37,520 nucleotides of DNA from Pelagivirga sediminicola (GTDB taxonomy: Bacteria; Pseudomonadota; Alphaproteobacteria; Rhodobacterales; Rhodobacteraceae): NCBI RefSeq assembly GCF_003072125.1, contig NZ_QCYH01000018.1, positions 1 through 37,520 on the forward strand, written 5' to 3'. The position numbers were made by a program, and so were the translations under genes. The notes under the pieces were generated by a model that was given only the letters and a program-made list of their open reading frames with translations, was not told the origin of the DNA and did no database searches. The stretch's first letter is position 1. Each line of letters begins with the position of its first letter. Shown here piece by piece: positions 1-7,225 of the stretch.

Positions 1-39
1 AAGCCGCGTAAACCAAAAGCCGCACCCAAACCCCTCTGA
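1..39 (+). CDS. Possible C-terminal tail of IS21 transposase IstA (partial)
   Basis: Codons from base 1 read KPRKPKAAPKPL followed by TGA at 37-39. A short basic tail ending directly before istB is what the end of istA looks like in IS21-family elements, where istA and istB are adjacent or overlap. Only 12 residues are inside the window, so the call rests on position and basic composition. It could also be unrelated sequence. Confidence 0.35.
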   Translation, partial: KPRKPKAAPKPL

Positions 40-117
40 TCAATACGGCGCGCCCACGGCCTTCGCCGAAGGCTTACTCCGGGTCAGGCCCTCGAGCGTA
101 ATGAATGGCTCGGCCTC

Positions 118-774
118 ATGCTCGATCGTGAATCCGCGGCCCGCGCCGACAAGCGCTTCGCCAACAGGCTGCGCAATGCGAAGATGCGCTTTCCCAACGC
201 CTGCATCGAAGATGTCGATTTCGCCGCCAGCCGGGGGCTCGACCGGCGTCAGATCCTCGCGCTCGCCCAAGGCGACTGGATCAGGGCCCGCGAGCAGATC
301 ATCCTCACCGGCCAGACCGGCACCGGCAAGACCTGGCTCGCCTGCGCCTTCGGCCATCAGGCCGCACGTCTGGATCATTCCGTGTCCTATGTCCGGATGC
401 CGCGGCTCTTCGAGGACATGGCCATGGCACGCCTCGACGGGCGCTTCCCCCGCCTCGTCGACAAGCTGGCCCGCGTCCAGCTGCTGGTGCTCGATGACTG
501 GGGCACGCACGGCCTGACCGACCAGCAGCGCCTCGATCTGCTCGAACTTTTCGAAGAACGCTACCAGCGGCGGTCCACCATCATCACCGCGCAGCTGCCA
601 GTGTCCGGATGGCATGACATGATCGGCGAACCCACCATTGCCGACGCCATCCTCGACCGGATCGTCCACAACGCACACCGCATCGAACTCAAGGGAGACA
701 GCATGCGCAGAAAGGACCGGAACGCGACCTTGACCTCCGCCGAAAACACCGAAACTATCCGAACCGAAACATGA
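118..774 (+). CDS. istB: IS21-family helper ATPase IstB, N-terminus unresolved
   Basis: IstB is the AAA+ ATPase that assists the IstA transposase in target selection. The visible protein is 218 residues. It has a Walker A motif GQTGTGKT at residues 65-72 and a Walker B segment LLVLDDWG near residue 125. The family segment LGLMLDRE begins just before the first ATG at 118. The frame is open upstream to the stop at 37-39 but has no start codon there, and IstB proteins usually carry about 40-50 residues before LDRE, so the N-terminus appears truncated or frameshifted. Frame +2 (about 41-100) contains a stretch resembling the missing N-terminus, which would fit a frameshift near 75-100, but this is uncertain. 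Terminal repeats of the element follow at 803-873. Confidence 0.85.
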   Translation: MLDRESAARADKRFANRLRNAKMRFPNACIEDVDFAASRGLDRRQILALAQGDWIRAREQIILTGQTGTGKTWLACAFGHQAARLDHSVSYVRMPRLFEDMAMARLDGRFPRLVDKLARVQLLVLDDWGTHGLTDQQRLDLLELFEERYQRRSTIITAQLPVSGWHDMIGEPTIADAILDRIVHNAHRIELKGDSMRRKDRNATLTSAENTETIRTET

Positions 775-802
775 TCGCAGGCAGATGATCAGCCGTGCCC
801 GA

Positions 803-873
803 GCTGTCCGGGAATTACTGAAACGGCTGTCCGGGAATTAGCGTAATCGCTGTCCGGTATTTTTGAAATCCGC
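803..873. repeat. Right-end terminal repeats of the IS21-family element
   Basis: The 15-mer GCTGTCCGGGAATTA occurs at about 802-816 and again at 826-840, and a partial copy GCTGTCCGG follows at 849-857. Multiple internal copies of a GCTGTCCGG motif near the tip are characteristic of IS21-family ends, where they bind transposase. Read inward on the minus strand, the end begins around 873 with TGCGGATTTC. The exact tip cannot be fixed because the other end is outside the window. Confidence 0.7.
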
Positions 874-965
874 AGCGCGCTCGCGTATGGGAGGAAATGC
901 GCATCACAGGCCAGAGATACGAGCGGTTTCTAACCGATAGCAAGACCTGGAACAAAGACGAGTGA
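874..965 (+). pseudogene. C-terminal tail of an unidentified gene cut by the IS21 element
   Basis: An open frame runs out of the IS end and stops at 963-965 (TGA), overlapping the GTG of the WGR gene. It contains a possible 22-residue product from ATG 897 (MRITGQRYERFLTDS and so on), preceded by GGGAGGA. The natural reading is that the last ~30 codons of a larger gene survived insertion of the IS. The family is not recognised. The overlap with the next gene suggests the two were once an operon. Confidence 0.35.
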
Positions 966-1219
966 CCGGCGCAGACCAAATCGAAATGTTCCCCACGGCT
1001 CTGCGCTTGCTTCGCACAGACCCTGACCGCAAAACCCGCCGGTTTTTCCTTTTGACAGTGCAGCGCGACCTTTTCGGCTGCGCGTTTCTTGTCCGAGAAT
1101 GGGGATATGCTGGCACGTCAAGAAGGGTATCTTATCGTCTGTTCCGCGATGAGGGGTGTGCAGTTGACGCGCTTGCGGAGGACGCCAAACGCATGAAAAA
1201 CCAAGGCTATCAGATGTAA
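962..1219 (+). CDS. Small WGR-domain protein
   Basis: The 85-residue product is almost entirely a WGR domain, the nucleic-acid-binding module named for its Trp-Gly-Arg signature. Visible features are RRFFLLTVQRDLFG, then LVREWGYAG (WGY in place of WGR), and a C-terminal helix rich in Ala, Lys and Arg ending KRMKNQGYQ. GTG 962 overlaps the upstream TGA; ATG 986 would remove eight residues and is an alternative. Stand-alone WGR proteins are common on alphaproteobacterial mobile DNA, and their role is generally unassigned. It lies between the IS21 end and the metal island and has no metal operator. Confidence 0.7.
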   Translation: MTGADQIEMFPTALRLLRTDPDRKTRRFFLLTVQRDLFGCAFLVREWGYAGTSRRVSYRLFRDEGCAVDALAEDAKRMKNQGYQM

Positions 1220-1434
1220 ACGCCATAACCATAGTTATGTATATTATATGGCGTGGGATCGTTGGCGCAACGGCGATACCTGCAATTTTCACTATACCTA
1301 TTGGGTTTGATGAAAATAGACAATCTTGCAAAGCTAAGATCACCTTTCGGCATGCTCTATGTGTGCCAATCATAGCCAAACGATAAAACGATCAATATAG
1401 AAGCTGGCCAAGCAACAACCTCAACAGAAACCCC

Positions 1435-1465
1435 TTGAAGCTCTAGTTGGTGGAGGTCCTAAGAC
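1435..1465 (+). promoter_or_regulatory. MerR-type operator/promoter A (upstream of L,D-transpeptidase)
   Basis: A -35 TTGAAG at 1435-1440 is followed by a 19-bp spacer, CTCTAGTTGGTGGAGGTCC, and a weak -10 TAAGAC at 1460-1465. The spacer carries the partial dyad CTCTAG...TGGAGG. A 19-bp spacer with a central dyad is the hallmark of MerR-activated promoters. The site lies 60 bp before the transpeptidase start and closely matches site C at 3971-4001. Confidence 0.65.
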
Positions 1466-1524
1466 ACACCAAACGCCGTTTCTTGTACTGCGGCCTTCGC
1501 CTAACAGAGTTGGAAAAATATACT

Positions 1525-2190
1525 ATGCTGTCAAGACGCCATTTCGTGATGACTACTGCCGCCCTTTTCTCTGCGCCGATTGCCAGCCCGGTCTTCGCAA
1601 ACACTTGGCCGACCGAAGCGCAAAAGGCTGCTTGGGACGCACAGGTGACGCCGCCCGGATTCAACCTGGAGACTTCCAATCCTTGGGGCCTGCAACCGCG
1701 TTTTCTCCCCACTCGCGTAGTCGCGAACGACGGGCTCGTGCCGGGAGACATCCATGTGGATGCTGTGGCTCGCTATCTCTACCACATCGAAAAAGGCGGC
1801 ACAGCGATGCGCTATGGCGTGGCAATTGCGCGCGGAAAGCTCTACGAACCGGGCACTTACACGATCAAGCGCAAGGTTCGCTGGCCGCACTGGCAGCCGA
1901 CCCGGAACATGATTGATCGCGATCCGGAACTCTACGTTGACGTCGCCGATGGCATGGAGCCCGGTCCGGAAAACGCCTTGGGATCGCGCGCCTTTTATCT
2001 TTTCGTCGGCGACCGGGATACCTATCTACGGATCCATGGCACGCCGCATGCGAGAAGCATCGGCGGTCTTGCGAGTTCCGGCTGCGTGCGAATGGTCATG
2101 GCGCACATCAACGAACTCTACCCCAACGTAGAAATTGGCTCTACAGCATTTCTTTACTCAGCGCAGGACAGCGTCAGCCCGCGAAGCTAA
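1525..2190 (+). CDS. L,D-transpeptidase (YkuD family), secreted
   Basis: This enzyme class cross-links peptidoglycan stems (3-3 links) or attaches proteins to peptidoglycan in the periplasm. The 221-residue reading from ATG 1525 starts with a twin-arginine-like signal (LSRRHFVMTTAALFSAP, cleavage after VFA). The catalytic YkuD block is HGTPHARSIGGLASSGCVRM near the C-terminus, with the conserved His and nucleophilic Cys. ATG 1525 is preferred because it puts the signal peptide at the N-terminus; an upstream in-frame start at 1447 lies inside operator A. The gene is convergent with the small lipoprotein at 2241-2525. A degraded transpeptidase plus lipoprotein pair sits at 2883-3386. Regulation by metal through operator A is inferred. 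Confidence 0.9.
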   Translation: MLSRRHFVMTTAALFSAPIASPVFANTWPTEAQKAAWDAQVTPPGFNLETSNPWGLQPRFLPTRVVANDGLVPGDIHVDAVARYLYHIEKGGTAMRYGVAIARGKLYEPGTYTIKRKVRWPHWQPTRNMIDRDPELYVDVADGMEPGPENALGSRAFYLFVGDRDTYLRIHGTPHARSIGGLASSGCVRMVMAHINELYPNVEIGSTAFLYSAQDSVSPRS

Positions 2191-2240
2191 GCGATGCGCG
2201 CGCGCTCCGGGGGCCGCCCATGTGATCTACCGGATCGGTC

Positions 2241-2525
2241 TCAGGCTTCGCGTGCAGCGCAAATCGGGTTGCCTTCCGGACTGCGCAGCGGCACCAAAGT
2301 CGTCTCGACCGGCCCGCGATGCTCGTACCAGAAGCAGCCATCTTCGGGCAAAAGGCGCGCGGTTGAAATATCCTGATTAGGATCTGCCAGCGCGACCACG
2401 TTTGCGGGTACATTTCCGATCTGGTTTGCCGTACCGCCAGTTTCGGCTGGCTGCATGGCGCACCCGGCAGTGAGCGAAAGTGTTGTCGCAATCATCACGG
2501 CTCGCTTTTGCATAATCGCTCGCAT
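2241..2525 (-). CDS. Small putative lipoprotein with GCFWYEHRGPVET motif
   Basis: From ATG 2525 the protein is 94 residues, with a lipoprotein signal peptide (MQKRAVMIATTLSLTAGC; lipobox Leu-Thr-Ala-Gly-Cys). The N-terminal part of the mature chain is low-complexity, and the C-terminal part reads DGCFWYEHRGPVETTLVPLR. GGCAGG lies about 5 bp upstream of the start. The same C-terminal motif recurs in the broken gene at 2883-3250, which defines a small paralogous family tied to L,D-transpeptidase genes. No known function is recognised. LspA and Lnt encoded at 13287-15305 could mature it. An alternative start is ATG 2513. Confidence 0.7.
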   Translation of the reverse strand: MRAIMQKRAVMIATTLSLTAGCAMQPAETGGTANQIGNVPANVVALADPNQDISTARLLPEDGCFWYEHRGPVETTLVPLRSPEGNPICAAREA

Positions 2526-2645
2526 TAACCTGCCTTCCGTTATTTGAATGCCATCACTCCGGCCCGTTAAGCCAAAGGTCAAGACTGGGATATTCGATTT
2601 CACGACTAACAAGGAATCAAGTTGAAAAGCCAACTCATTTTTATC

Positions 2646-2676
2646 TTGAACCTCTAGTGGCTGTAAGGGCTATGTT
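2646..2676 (+). promoter_or_regulatory. MerR-type operator/promoter B (upstream of oxidase remnant)
   Basis: TTGAAC at 2646-2651, a 19-bp spacer CTCTAGTGGCTGTAAGGGC at 2652-2670 and a good -10 TATGTT at 2671-2676. The dyad is CCTCTAG...CTGTAAGG. This is one of the clearest matches in the window to a MerR-activated promoter. Its former target gene is reduced to a remnant that starts inside the -10. Confidence 0.75.
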
Positions 2677-2929
2677 AAAGCTGTCTATCGAGTTTGATCC
2701 GATCAACTCGTTCCACCTCCAATGCAGTTTCTTCGACTATTACAACCAAGGCATGACATTGACGCCAACCCTGAGTACCATCGACATCATCACCCAATGT
2801 CAGGCAGAACGAGGTATCCTCGAATTCAACTTCGCCGACCATGAACCTGGGCTCTACATGTTTCACACCCATCAGGCCAAATTTACTGAACTGGGCTGCA
2901 TGGCGAATTTCGACATAGTGGACGCATGA
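2672..2929 (+). pseudogene. C-terminal remnant of a multicopper oxidase
   Basis: The 86-codon frame matches only the last part of the final cupredoxin domain of multicopper oxidases: EFDPINSFHLQ (first copper-ligand region), FDYYNQGMTLTPT, then GLYMFHTHQAKFTELG, the HxH copper-binding block near the C-terminus. A full enzyme has 350-600 residues, so the 5' three-quarters is missing. The ATG at 2672 overlaps the -10 of operator B, so the deletion joined the promoter almost directly to the oxidase 3' end. Such oxidases oxidise Cu(I) or organic substrates in the periplasm; this piece cannot fold into an enzyme. Confidence 0.8.
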
Positions 2930-3250
2930 CCGTGGCGGGCCAGTCAACACACTCGGAACCCCGGCGCCGCAGAATCTTATCTGGTTGCTGATACCACTGG
3001 CGCTCTTCCTTGCCGCCAGAATTTCGCAGGAGCTCCCAAGACGTTTCAACGAGCCCGACGTGCAGATACCAGTAGCACCCGACTTCCGGCAATGAGGCGC
3101 AGACTTAAGATCCCGATCGGGTTCCGGCACGGAAGAGATAGATTCTAGCAGTTGTCCCATTTGTGCGTTGTCAGGCACATCAGTGACAGAAGCCGAGCAT
3201 GCTGCTAATACCAGCACAGCTGCTAAAATCGAACCGGTCCGAGCATGCTT
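2883..3250 (-). pseudogene. Frameshifted paralogue of the small lipoprotein
   Basis: The first half encodes a lipoprotein-like signal (SILAAVLVLAACSAS) in one frame. The second half, in another frame (from about 3092), reads CASLPEVGCYWYLHVGLVET, clearly parallel to GCFWYEHRGPVET of the gene at 2241-2525. The two halves are joined by a frameshift near 3095-3105. No in-frame ATG precedes the signal peptide; the nearby ATG (about 3275) is in a frame that soon stops. Start and frame are both damaged, so this is a decayed copy. It lies directly after the L,D-transpeptidase remnant in the same orientation. Confidence 0.6.
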
Positions 3251-3269
3251 CCATAAGCATGTACCGACT

Positions 3270-3386
3270 TTAGATCAGCTTCACTCGGGTTCCGACCTTG
3301 CCCAGCCCGAACAGCTCTTCGATATGCCCGTTGTAGAGACTGATACAACCGTTCGACGATTGTTTGCCAATCTTGCGCGTATCGAA
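3270..3386 (-). pseudogene. C-terminal remnant of an L,D-transpeptidase
   Basis: About 38 codons read AFDTRKIGKQSSNGCISLYN, then HIEELFGLGKVGTRVKLI and a stop. IGKQSSNGCISLYN is the catalytic SxGC block of YkuD enzymes, and the tail matches their usual ending (..DL...V..GT.V). Everything upstream of the catalytic block is missing. The remnant lies just downstream of the pseudoazurin gene, so a former pseudoazurin / transpeptidase / lipoprotein operon has collapsed. It differs in sequence from the intact transpeptidase at 1525-2190. Confidence 0.75.
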
Positions 3387-3423
3387 GGCTGACCTGACCT
3401 GCCTTTGCCCTCGTGAAGAGAGA

Positions 3424-3939
3424 TCAGCTAAGCTTGTTCTCGGCCAGGATTTCTTCAAACGCCTTTTTTGCTTTCCCGGGCATCTTGCCTTCGAGGAAAT
3501 CATCTGGAACGGGTGCGCCCGCGACTTGAATGATCATGACCATGCCCATACCAAAATGCGGCTTGCATTTGACACCGATTAAGCCTTCACTCGTCAGCTG
3601 GACTTCGATCTCCTCATTGATTTTGCCTGCAAAATCCTCTTGGTCTTCGGGCAACATATCTTTGATGCTCTCGGCGTTATGCCCCTTATCTTCCGGGACA
3701 AAGACGATGGTATCTCCGACTTCGGCAGACACGAAGCGGGGCTCATATACCATGGTTCCGGCTTCGCCGCGGTTCAGCATCTGGACCTCGTGCGTTTTGG
3801 CCGCGACCAAAACAGGCTTGACTGCCAAAGCACCGTTTGTCTGCGCCACTACTCTACCGGTTCCAAGAACCAAACCGCTTGCGGCGGCCCCAAGGAGCGC
3901 AGTTCGACGCGTGACTGACATATTATTAACTCGTTTCAT
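3424..3939 (-). CDS. Pseudoazurin-type blue copper protein
   Basis: Pseudoazurins are small periplasmic type 1 copper electron carriers. The 171-residue product starts at ATG 3939 (GGAGG 8 bp upstream). It has a twin-arginine signal (SVTRRTALLGAAASGL), then the cupredoxin fold: HEVQMLNRGEAGTMVYEP, the first ligand in DKGHNAESIKDM, and Cys, His and Met ligands in GVKCKPHFGMGM. All four copper ligands are present. The C-terminus carries an extra ~25 residues rich in Lys and Glu. An upstream start at 4005 would overlap the promoter and is rejected. Operator C precedes it. Pseudoazurin usually feeds denitrification enzymes; here the neighbours suggest copper handling or an electron partner for the lost multicopper oxidase. 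Confidence 0.9.
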   Translation of the reverse strand: MKRVNNMSVTRRTALLGAAASGLVLGTGRVVAQTNGALAVKPVLVAAKTHEVQMLNRGEAGTMVYEPRFVSAEVGDTIVFVPEDKGHNAESIKDMLPEDQEDFAGKINEEIEVQLTSEGLIGVKCKPHFGMGMVMIIQVAGAPVPDDFLEGKMPGKAKKAFEEILAENKLS

Positions 3940-3970
3940 GATGAAACCTCCGATTTGATGAATTTTGTCA

Positions 3971-4001
3971 TCTCTACGACCTCCACCCACTAGAGCTTCA
4001 A
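3971..4001 (-). promoter_or_regulatory. MerR-type operator/promoter C (upstream of pseudoazurin)
   Basis: On the minus strand TTGAAG (4001-3996), a 19-bp spacer CTCTAGTGGGTGGAGGTCG, then TAGAGA (3976-3971). The first 17 spacer bases match site A at all but one position (TTGG versus TGGG), and both share the TTGAAG hexamer. It lies about 30 bp ahead of the pseudoazurin start. Confidence 0.7.
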
Positions 4002-4044
4002 ACACTTTAAAGTCACAAGGCCGTGAGTGAAGAGCGGCGGCTAA

Positions 4045-4413
4045 TCATCCCTTCGGTCGCGCCCAGGCAATAGCCGCACATCCCGCAGCGTTTTCAAACC
4101 ACTTCAGTTCAGGGGCCATTACAAAATCCGTCGCCTTCGTGCTCCACTCAATCCATTTCTGGTCAGCGACCAGCGCGACCCGCGAGAAGTCGTTCCCGTG
4201 CCGCATGTCCACTTTCATATCAGTCCATAGCGCTGCGGCGCTTTCGTAACCCTCGAACGTTCCCATGAAAATTACCAACGCGGGCTTCTTCGGAGCTCTG
4301 GCCAACTCGCGATCCAGCCAGGCGTGCATCGTCTTGAAATCCTGTTCTGACAACTTACCGCTGCATTCGAGCCCCAGCACGCCGTCACCTTCGATACTTA
4401 TTTCCTTCCACAT
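4045..4413 (-). CDS. SpoIIAA-like (STAS-fold) protein
   Basis: This 122-residue soluble protein fits the SpoIIAA-like family (STAS-related): an N-terminal beta segment (ISIEGDGVLGLECSGKLSEQ), then PALVIFMGTFEGYESAAALW, DFSRVALVADQKWIEW, and a C-terminal TDFVMAPELKWFENA. The molecular role of the family is poorly defined; lipid or ligand binding at membranes is suggested. GGGGAG lies 8 bp before ATG 4413. It follows the CDF transporter gene by 12 bp, so it is the last gene of the transglutaminase/ZIP-like/CDF operon led by operator D. Confidence 0.8.
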   Translation of the reverse strand: MWKEISIEGDGVLGLECSGKLSEQDFKTMHAWLDRELARAPKKPALVIFMGTFEGYESAAALWTDMKVDMRHGNDFSRVALVADQKWIEWSTKATDFVMAPELKWFENAAGCAAIAWARPKG

Positions 4414-4425
4414 GTGGTTCTCCCC

Positions 4426-5334
4426 TCATCCATGTCCGTATTTGTCTGCATCTTTGTGTTTGTTACCGAGGCGCTCGAATTCCAGCGTGGAATGGTCGAT
4501 TCCGAATTGTTCTTCGAGGCGGGTCTTGATTGCCGTCTTGATGCTTTCCAGGTCACCCCAGCGGTCCTCGGCGATCACGACATGTGTGTCGAGCGCCGCG
4601 CGATGTTCCTGCATCTGCCAGAAATGCGCGTGATGGACTTCCTCGACACCGTCGATGTTCTCCACGGCTGCGATGACCTCGTCCGTGTCAATGTCGGGCG
4701 GACTGCCCAGCATCAGGGTGCGGATCGGGCCGCCGATCTCGCTGAAGGCAAGCCAGAGGATATAGGCGGCAATCCCGATGGTGATTGCCGGATCGACCCA
4801 GCGGATGTCGTAAAGAAGGATGAGAACACCACCGACGATGACCGCCACGGACGCCAATGCGTCGCTGAGATTGTGGAGGAAGAGCGCGCGGATGTTCACG
4901 CTGCCCTTCTGCATCGAATATGTCAGCCAGGCGGTGAGGGTGTCGATAAACAGTGCCACCCCACCCAGGATCACGACCGTCCAGCCTTCGATCTGCACTG
5001 GGTCGACAAAGCGCATCGCACCCTCGTAGACCAGATAAAGCCCGATGATGATCAGCGAGGTATAGTTGATCAGTGCGGCCACGATCTCGACCCTGCCGTA
5101 CCCGAAGGTCATCTTTGCGTCCGCAGGGCGGCGTGCGATCTTGCGTGCACCAAACGCGATGACGAGCGACGCCATGTCGGAGAGGTTGTGGATCGCATCC
5201 GCGATCAGCGCGAGGCTGCCGGAGAGTATCCCCCCGACAATCTGCGCGACCGTCAGAAGGCCATTTGCCCAGATGGCGACTGCGACCCGCCGGTCGCCTT
5301 CCTTGGGCTCCATATGGGCATGATCATGCGGCAT
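4426..5334 (-). CDS. Cation diffusion facilitator (CzcD/ZitB-like) metal/H+ antiporter
   Basis: CDF proteins export Zn2+, Cd2+ or Co2+ from the cytoplasm by proton antiport across the inner membrane. The 302-residue protein begins with a His-rich stretch (MPHDHAHMEP) and has six predicted membrane segments. Its metal site motifs are ADAIHNLSD in helix 2 and LFLHNLSDALAS in helix 5, both HxxxD, which is the zinc/cadmium-type arrangement. The cytoplasmic C-terminal domain contains VEEVHHAHFWQM and DTHVVIAED. AAAGGAC precedes ATG 5334. It lies 27 bp downstream of the ZIP-like gene and 12 bp upstream of the SpoIIAA-like gene. Confidence 0.93.
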   Translation of the reverse strand: MPHDHAHMEPKEGDRRVAVAIWANGLLTVAQIVGGILSGSLALIADAIHNLSDMASLVIAFGARKIARRPADAKMTFGYGRVEIVAALINYTSLIIIGLYLVYEGAMRFVDPVQIEGWTVVILGGVALFIDTLTAWLTYSMQKGSVNIRALFLHNLSDALASVAVIVGGVLILLYDIRWVDPAITIGIAAYILWLAFSEIGGPIRTLMLGSPPDIDTDEVIAAVENIDGVEEVHHAHFWQMQEHRAALDTHVVIAEDRWGDLESIKTAIKTRLEEQFGIDHSTLEFERLGNKHKDADKYGHG

Positions 5335-5361
5335 GCGGTGTCCTTTTCTCTTCAGTTTGGT

Positions 5362-6051
5362 TCATCCCATCACCTCTTCGAGAGACAGGAGCAGCAGGAA
5401 GCCGACGAAGAACATCGCGGTGACCCACGGCCGATCGGGGGTTTCGTGCGCTTCCACCAGCAGCTCTTCGGTGACGAGGTAAAGCAGAGCGATCAGTCCG
5501 AAGCTCAGAAACCCGGTGATGTAATGCGCCGGAAGGCTGGCGACCGGCGTTGCGATGAACGCACCCACGGGCAGCAAGACAACCAAGGCGGCGATGATCA
5601 GAACGATCCGCATCCGGGATTTAACCGTCTCCGAAAGCTCGGTTGTGACGGCCAGTCCCAGAAACAGGACCTCAACGCTGAGCGCGATGGTCAGCAATAG
5701 ACCAGCCTTGGCCCCGGCGGCAAAGGCAATCCCGAGCACAAGACCGTCGATCAGGATATCGACGCCAACGAGTGTGAGCAGCCCCGCCGGGCCCTTGATA
5801 ACCCTTTCCAGCTGACGGATGGCCAGCATCACGCCGATCCCTGCAAAGCCACCGACGATCGTCGCGATCGGAGATCCGCTATGGGCGACATCCGGCATGA
5901 TTTCACCCGCAGCAGCCGCAAAGACGACGCCTGCTGCAAAGTGCTGGATAGCGCTGACCAGTGTCGGTCCAGGCCGCACATTGACCGCAACGACGGCCCC
6001 CAGGATCGCGACCGTGGCCGGTATCAGCGTATAAATCCAAGCAGCGATCAT
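5362..6051 (-). CDS. ZIP-related membrane protein with altered metal site
   Basis: The 229-residue protein has about eight hydrophobic segments and overall resembles ZIP family transporters. Where canonical ZIPs have HNxPEG in helix 4 and HExPH in helix 5, this one reads VDILIDGLVLGIAFA and ALSVEVLFLGLAV, so the key His and Asn ligands are replaced. Helix 2-like FAAGVVFAAAAGEIMPD and a late VTEELLVEAHE supply acidic residues. The start ATG 6051 overlaps the stop of the transglutaminase gene (ATGA). It may transport by a different mechanism or act as a sensor or partner of the CDF exporter. Compare the canonical ZIP at 12492-13283. Confidence 0.75.
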   Translation of the reverse strand: MIAAWIYTLIPATVAILGAVVAVNVRPGPTLVSAIQHFAAGVVFAAAAGEIMPDVAHSGSPIATIVGGFAGIGVMLAIRQLERVIKGPAGLLTLVGVDILIDGLVLGIAFAAGAKAGLLLTIALSVEVLFLGLAVTTELSETVKSRMRIVLIIAALVVLLPVGAFIATPVASLPAHYITGFLSFGLIALLYLVTEELLVEAHETPDRPWVTAMFFVGFLLLLSLEEVMG

Positions 6052-6827
6052 AGCGATCCAACCTGTCCTTTGCGAACAAGATGAGCAGGATTGGCTTCAT
6101 CGAACGGGATGACCGGAACAATCCCACTTCGTATGCGTCTCACGCGGGTATTCATCCAGTGACGGATCAGATAACGATAGAGCGGGCCCTTTAGACGTCC
6201 GAGGGATTGCTGGTGTTGTCTAAAAAAATCATCCGGAGTTTCGAACAAACCGAGATTGGCATTGATGCCGGTTTCCTGGATGTAGGTATCCGTTCCTCGC
6301 CATTCGACGGAGGGTGAAGAAAGACGGTTTGTTCCGATTCCGTAACCACACAGGCTGTCGGATTCATCAGCAAAGCTGTCCTGAAGAACAGACAGAATTG
6401 CATCGTCCAGAATGAAACCTTCCAGATTGATCCAGCGCCCCCGATGCCAGACCTTCACCCAGCTGTGGAGGATGCTCTCAGGCGCAAGTGGGTAGACAAT
6501 TTCGGGCACGATCCCGCGCTGCAATGATTTATGGATCGTAAAGCCATGCAATCGACATGGAATGTCCAGTGCCCTTAGCAACGCCATCAAGAGTGTCCCC
6601 TTGGTATTGCATTGGCCATAACCGTCCCTCAGCACCGCCGACGCAGAAATGTCGTCGGCGGAATTGTATCCAAAGGCAATTTCATTGCGCACGAAATTAT
6701 AGGCCGCCCCAATCCGGTCGTGCTCGGACAAGTCCCGCCACCCGCGGTTGGCGATCAGTTCAGCTATCGCAACCATGCGAAAATCGAGAAGTCGGGTTGG
6801 GCGAAGTTCAGCATCTGGAATGGCCAT
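6048..6827 (-). CDS. Transglutaminase-like cysteine protease-fold protein
   Basis: The protein carries a transglutaminase-core domain: Cys73 in DGYGQCNTKGTLL, His121 in ILHSWVKVW and an acidic third member in INLEGFILDD. These correspond to the Cys-His-Asp triad. No signal peptide is seen, so it is probably cytoplasmic. Start ATG 6827 (AGGA about 10 bp upstream) gives 259 residues; an upstream ATG at 6866 lies inside the promoter. The C-terminal ~120 residues are not assigned. It is the first gene of the operon led by operator D and overlaps the ZIP-like gene. Such enzymes may hydrolyse or cross-link peptides; the substrate here is unknown. Confidence 0.8.
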   Translation of the reverse strand: MAIPDAELRPTRLLDFRMVAIAELIANRGWRDLSEHDRIGAAYNFVRNEIAFGYNSADDISASAVLRDGYGQCNTKGTLLMALLRALDIPCRLHGFTIHKSLQRGIVPEIVYPLAPESILHSWVKVWHRGRWINLEGFILDDAILSVLQDSFADESDSLCGYGIGTNRLSSPSVEWRGTDTYIQETGINANLGLFETPDDFFRQHQQSLGRLKGPLYRYLIRHWMNTRVRRIRSGIVPVIPFDEANPAHLVRKGQVGSL

Positions 6828-6856
6828 CTCTTGTGTCCTGAAATCAATTCGACAGA

Positions 6857-6887
6857 GAGGTAACATCTACAGTAACTGTAGCTTCAA
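6857..6887 (-). promoter_or_regulatory. MerR-type operator/promoter D (transglutaminase-ZIP-CDF operon)
   Basis: On the minus strand TTGAAG (6887-6882), spacer CTACAGTTACTGTAGATGT (19 bp) and weak TACCTC (6862-6857). The spacer contains a perfect interrupted palindrome, CTACAGT-TACTGTAG, the best dyad in the window together with site E. It sits about 30 bp ahead of ATG 6827. Confidence 0.75.
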
Positions 6888-6898
6888 GAACTTTCTTT

Positions 6899-7225
6899 TC
6901 AGGTATCCCGCGCTCCCCCAAGAATTATGGCTGCGCCGACGAGCGTGGCAGCGGTTCCGATCAGATCCCAGCGATCAGGACGTTGTCCTTCGATCAGCCA
7001 CATCCACAAGATCGACGCAGCGACATAGATGCCGCCATAGGCGGCGAATGAACGACCTGCCGCAGGAGTCTGAACCTGAGCGAGAAGCCATGCGAAGGCG
7101 ACCAGCGACAACACGCCAGGTAAGATCCATAATGGCGATGCTCCGGTCCGCCGCCAGGCCCAGATGGCGAAGCAGCCTGCAATTTCGGCCAGTGCGGCAA
7201 GCGGATAGACGATTACTGCGTTCAT
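6899..7225 (-). CDS. YnfA/UPF0060 family small membrane protein
   Basis: This is a 108-residue protein with four predicted membrane helices, the usual size of the UPF0060 (YnfA) group related to small multidrug resistance exporters. Recognisable blocks are [16 protein letters not shown] near the N-terminus, [16 protein letters not shown] in the middle and [18 protein letters not shown] at the C-terminus. ATG 7225 overlaps the merR stop (ATGA), so the two are translated together. UPF0060 genes recur beside metal-responsive regulators; a role in efflux is inferred from the family and context. Confidence 0.9.
   Translation of the reverse strand: MNAVIVYPLAALAEIAGCFAIWAWRRTGASPLWILPGVLSLVAFAWLLAQVQTPAAGRSFAAYGGIYVAASILWMWLIEGQRPDRWDLIGTAATLVGAAIILGGARDT

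Noticed and set aside
1224..1250. Palindrome CATAACCATAGTTATG followed by AT-rich sequence
   Set aside because: Single dyad with no adjacent gene pair or repeat to support an operator or terminator call.
4414..5700. 428-codon plus-strand open frame over the CDF and ZIP-like genes
   Set aside because: It is antisense to two genes with clear motifs; its protein is Asp/Arg/Gln-rich with no domain, a typical shadow of GC-rich coding DNA.
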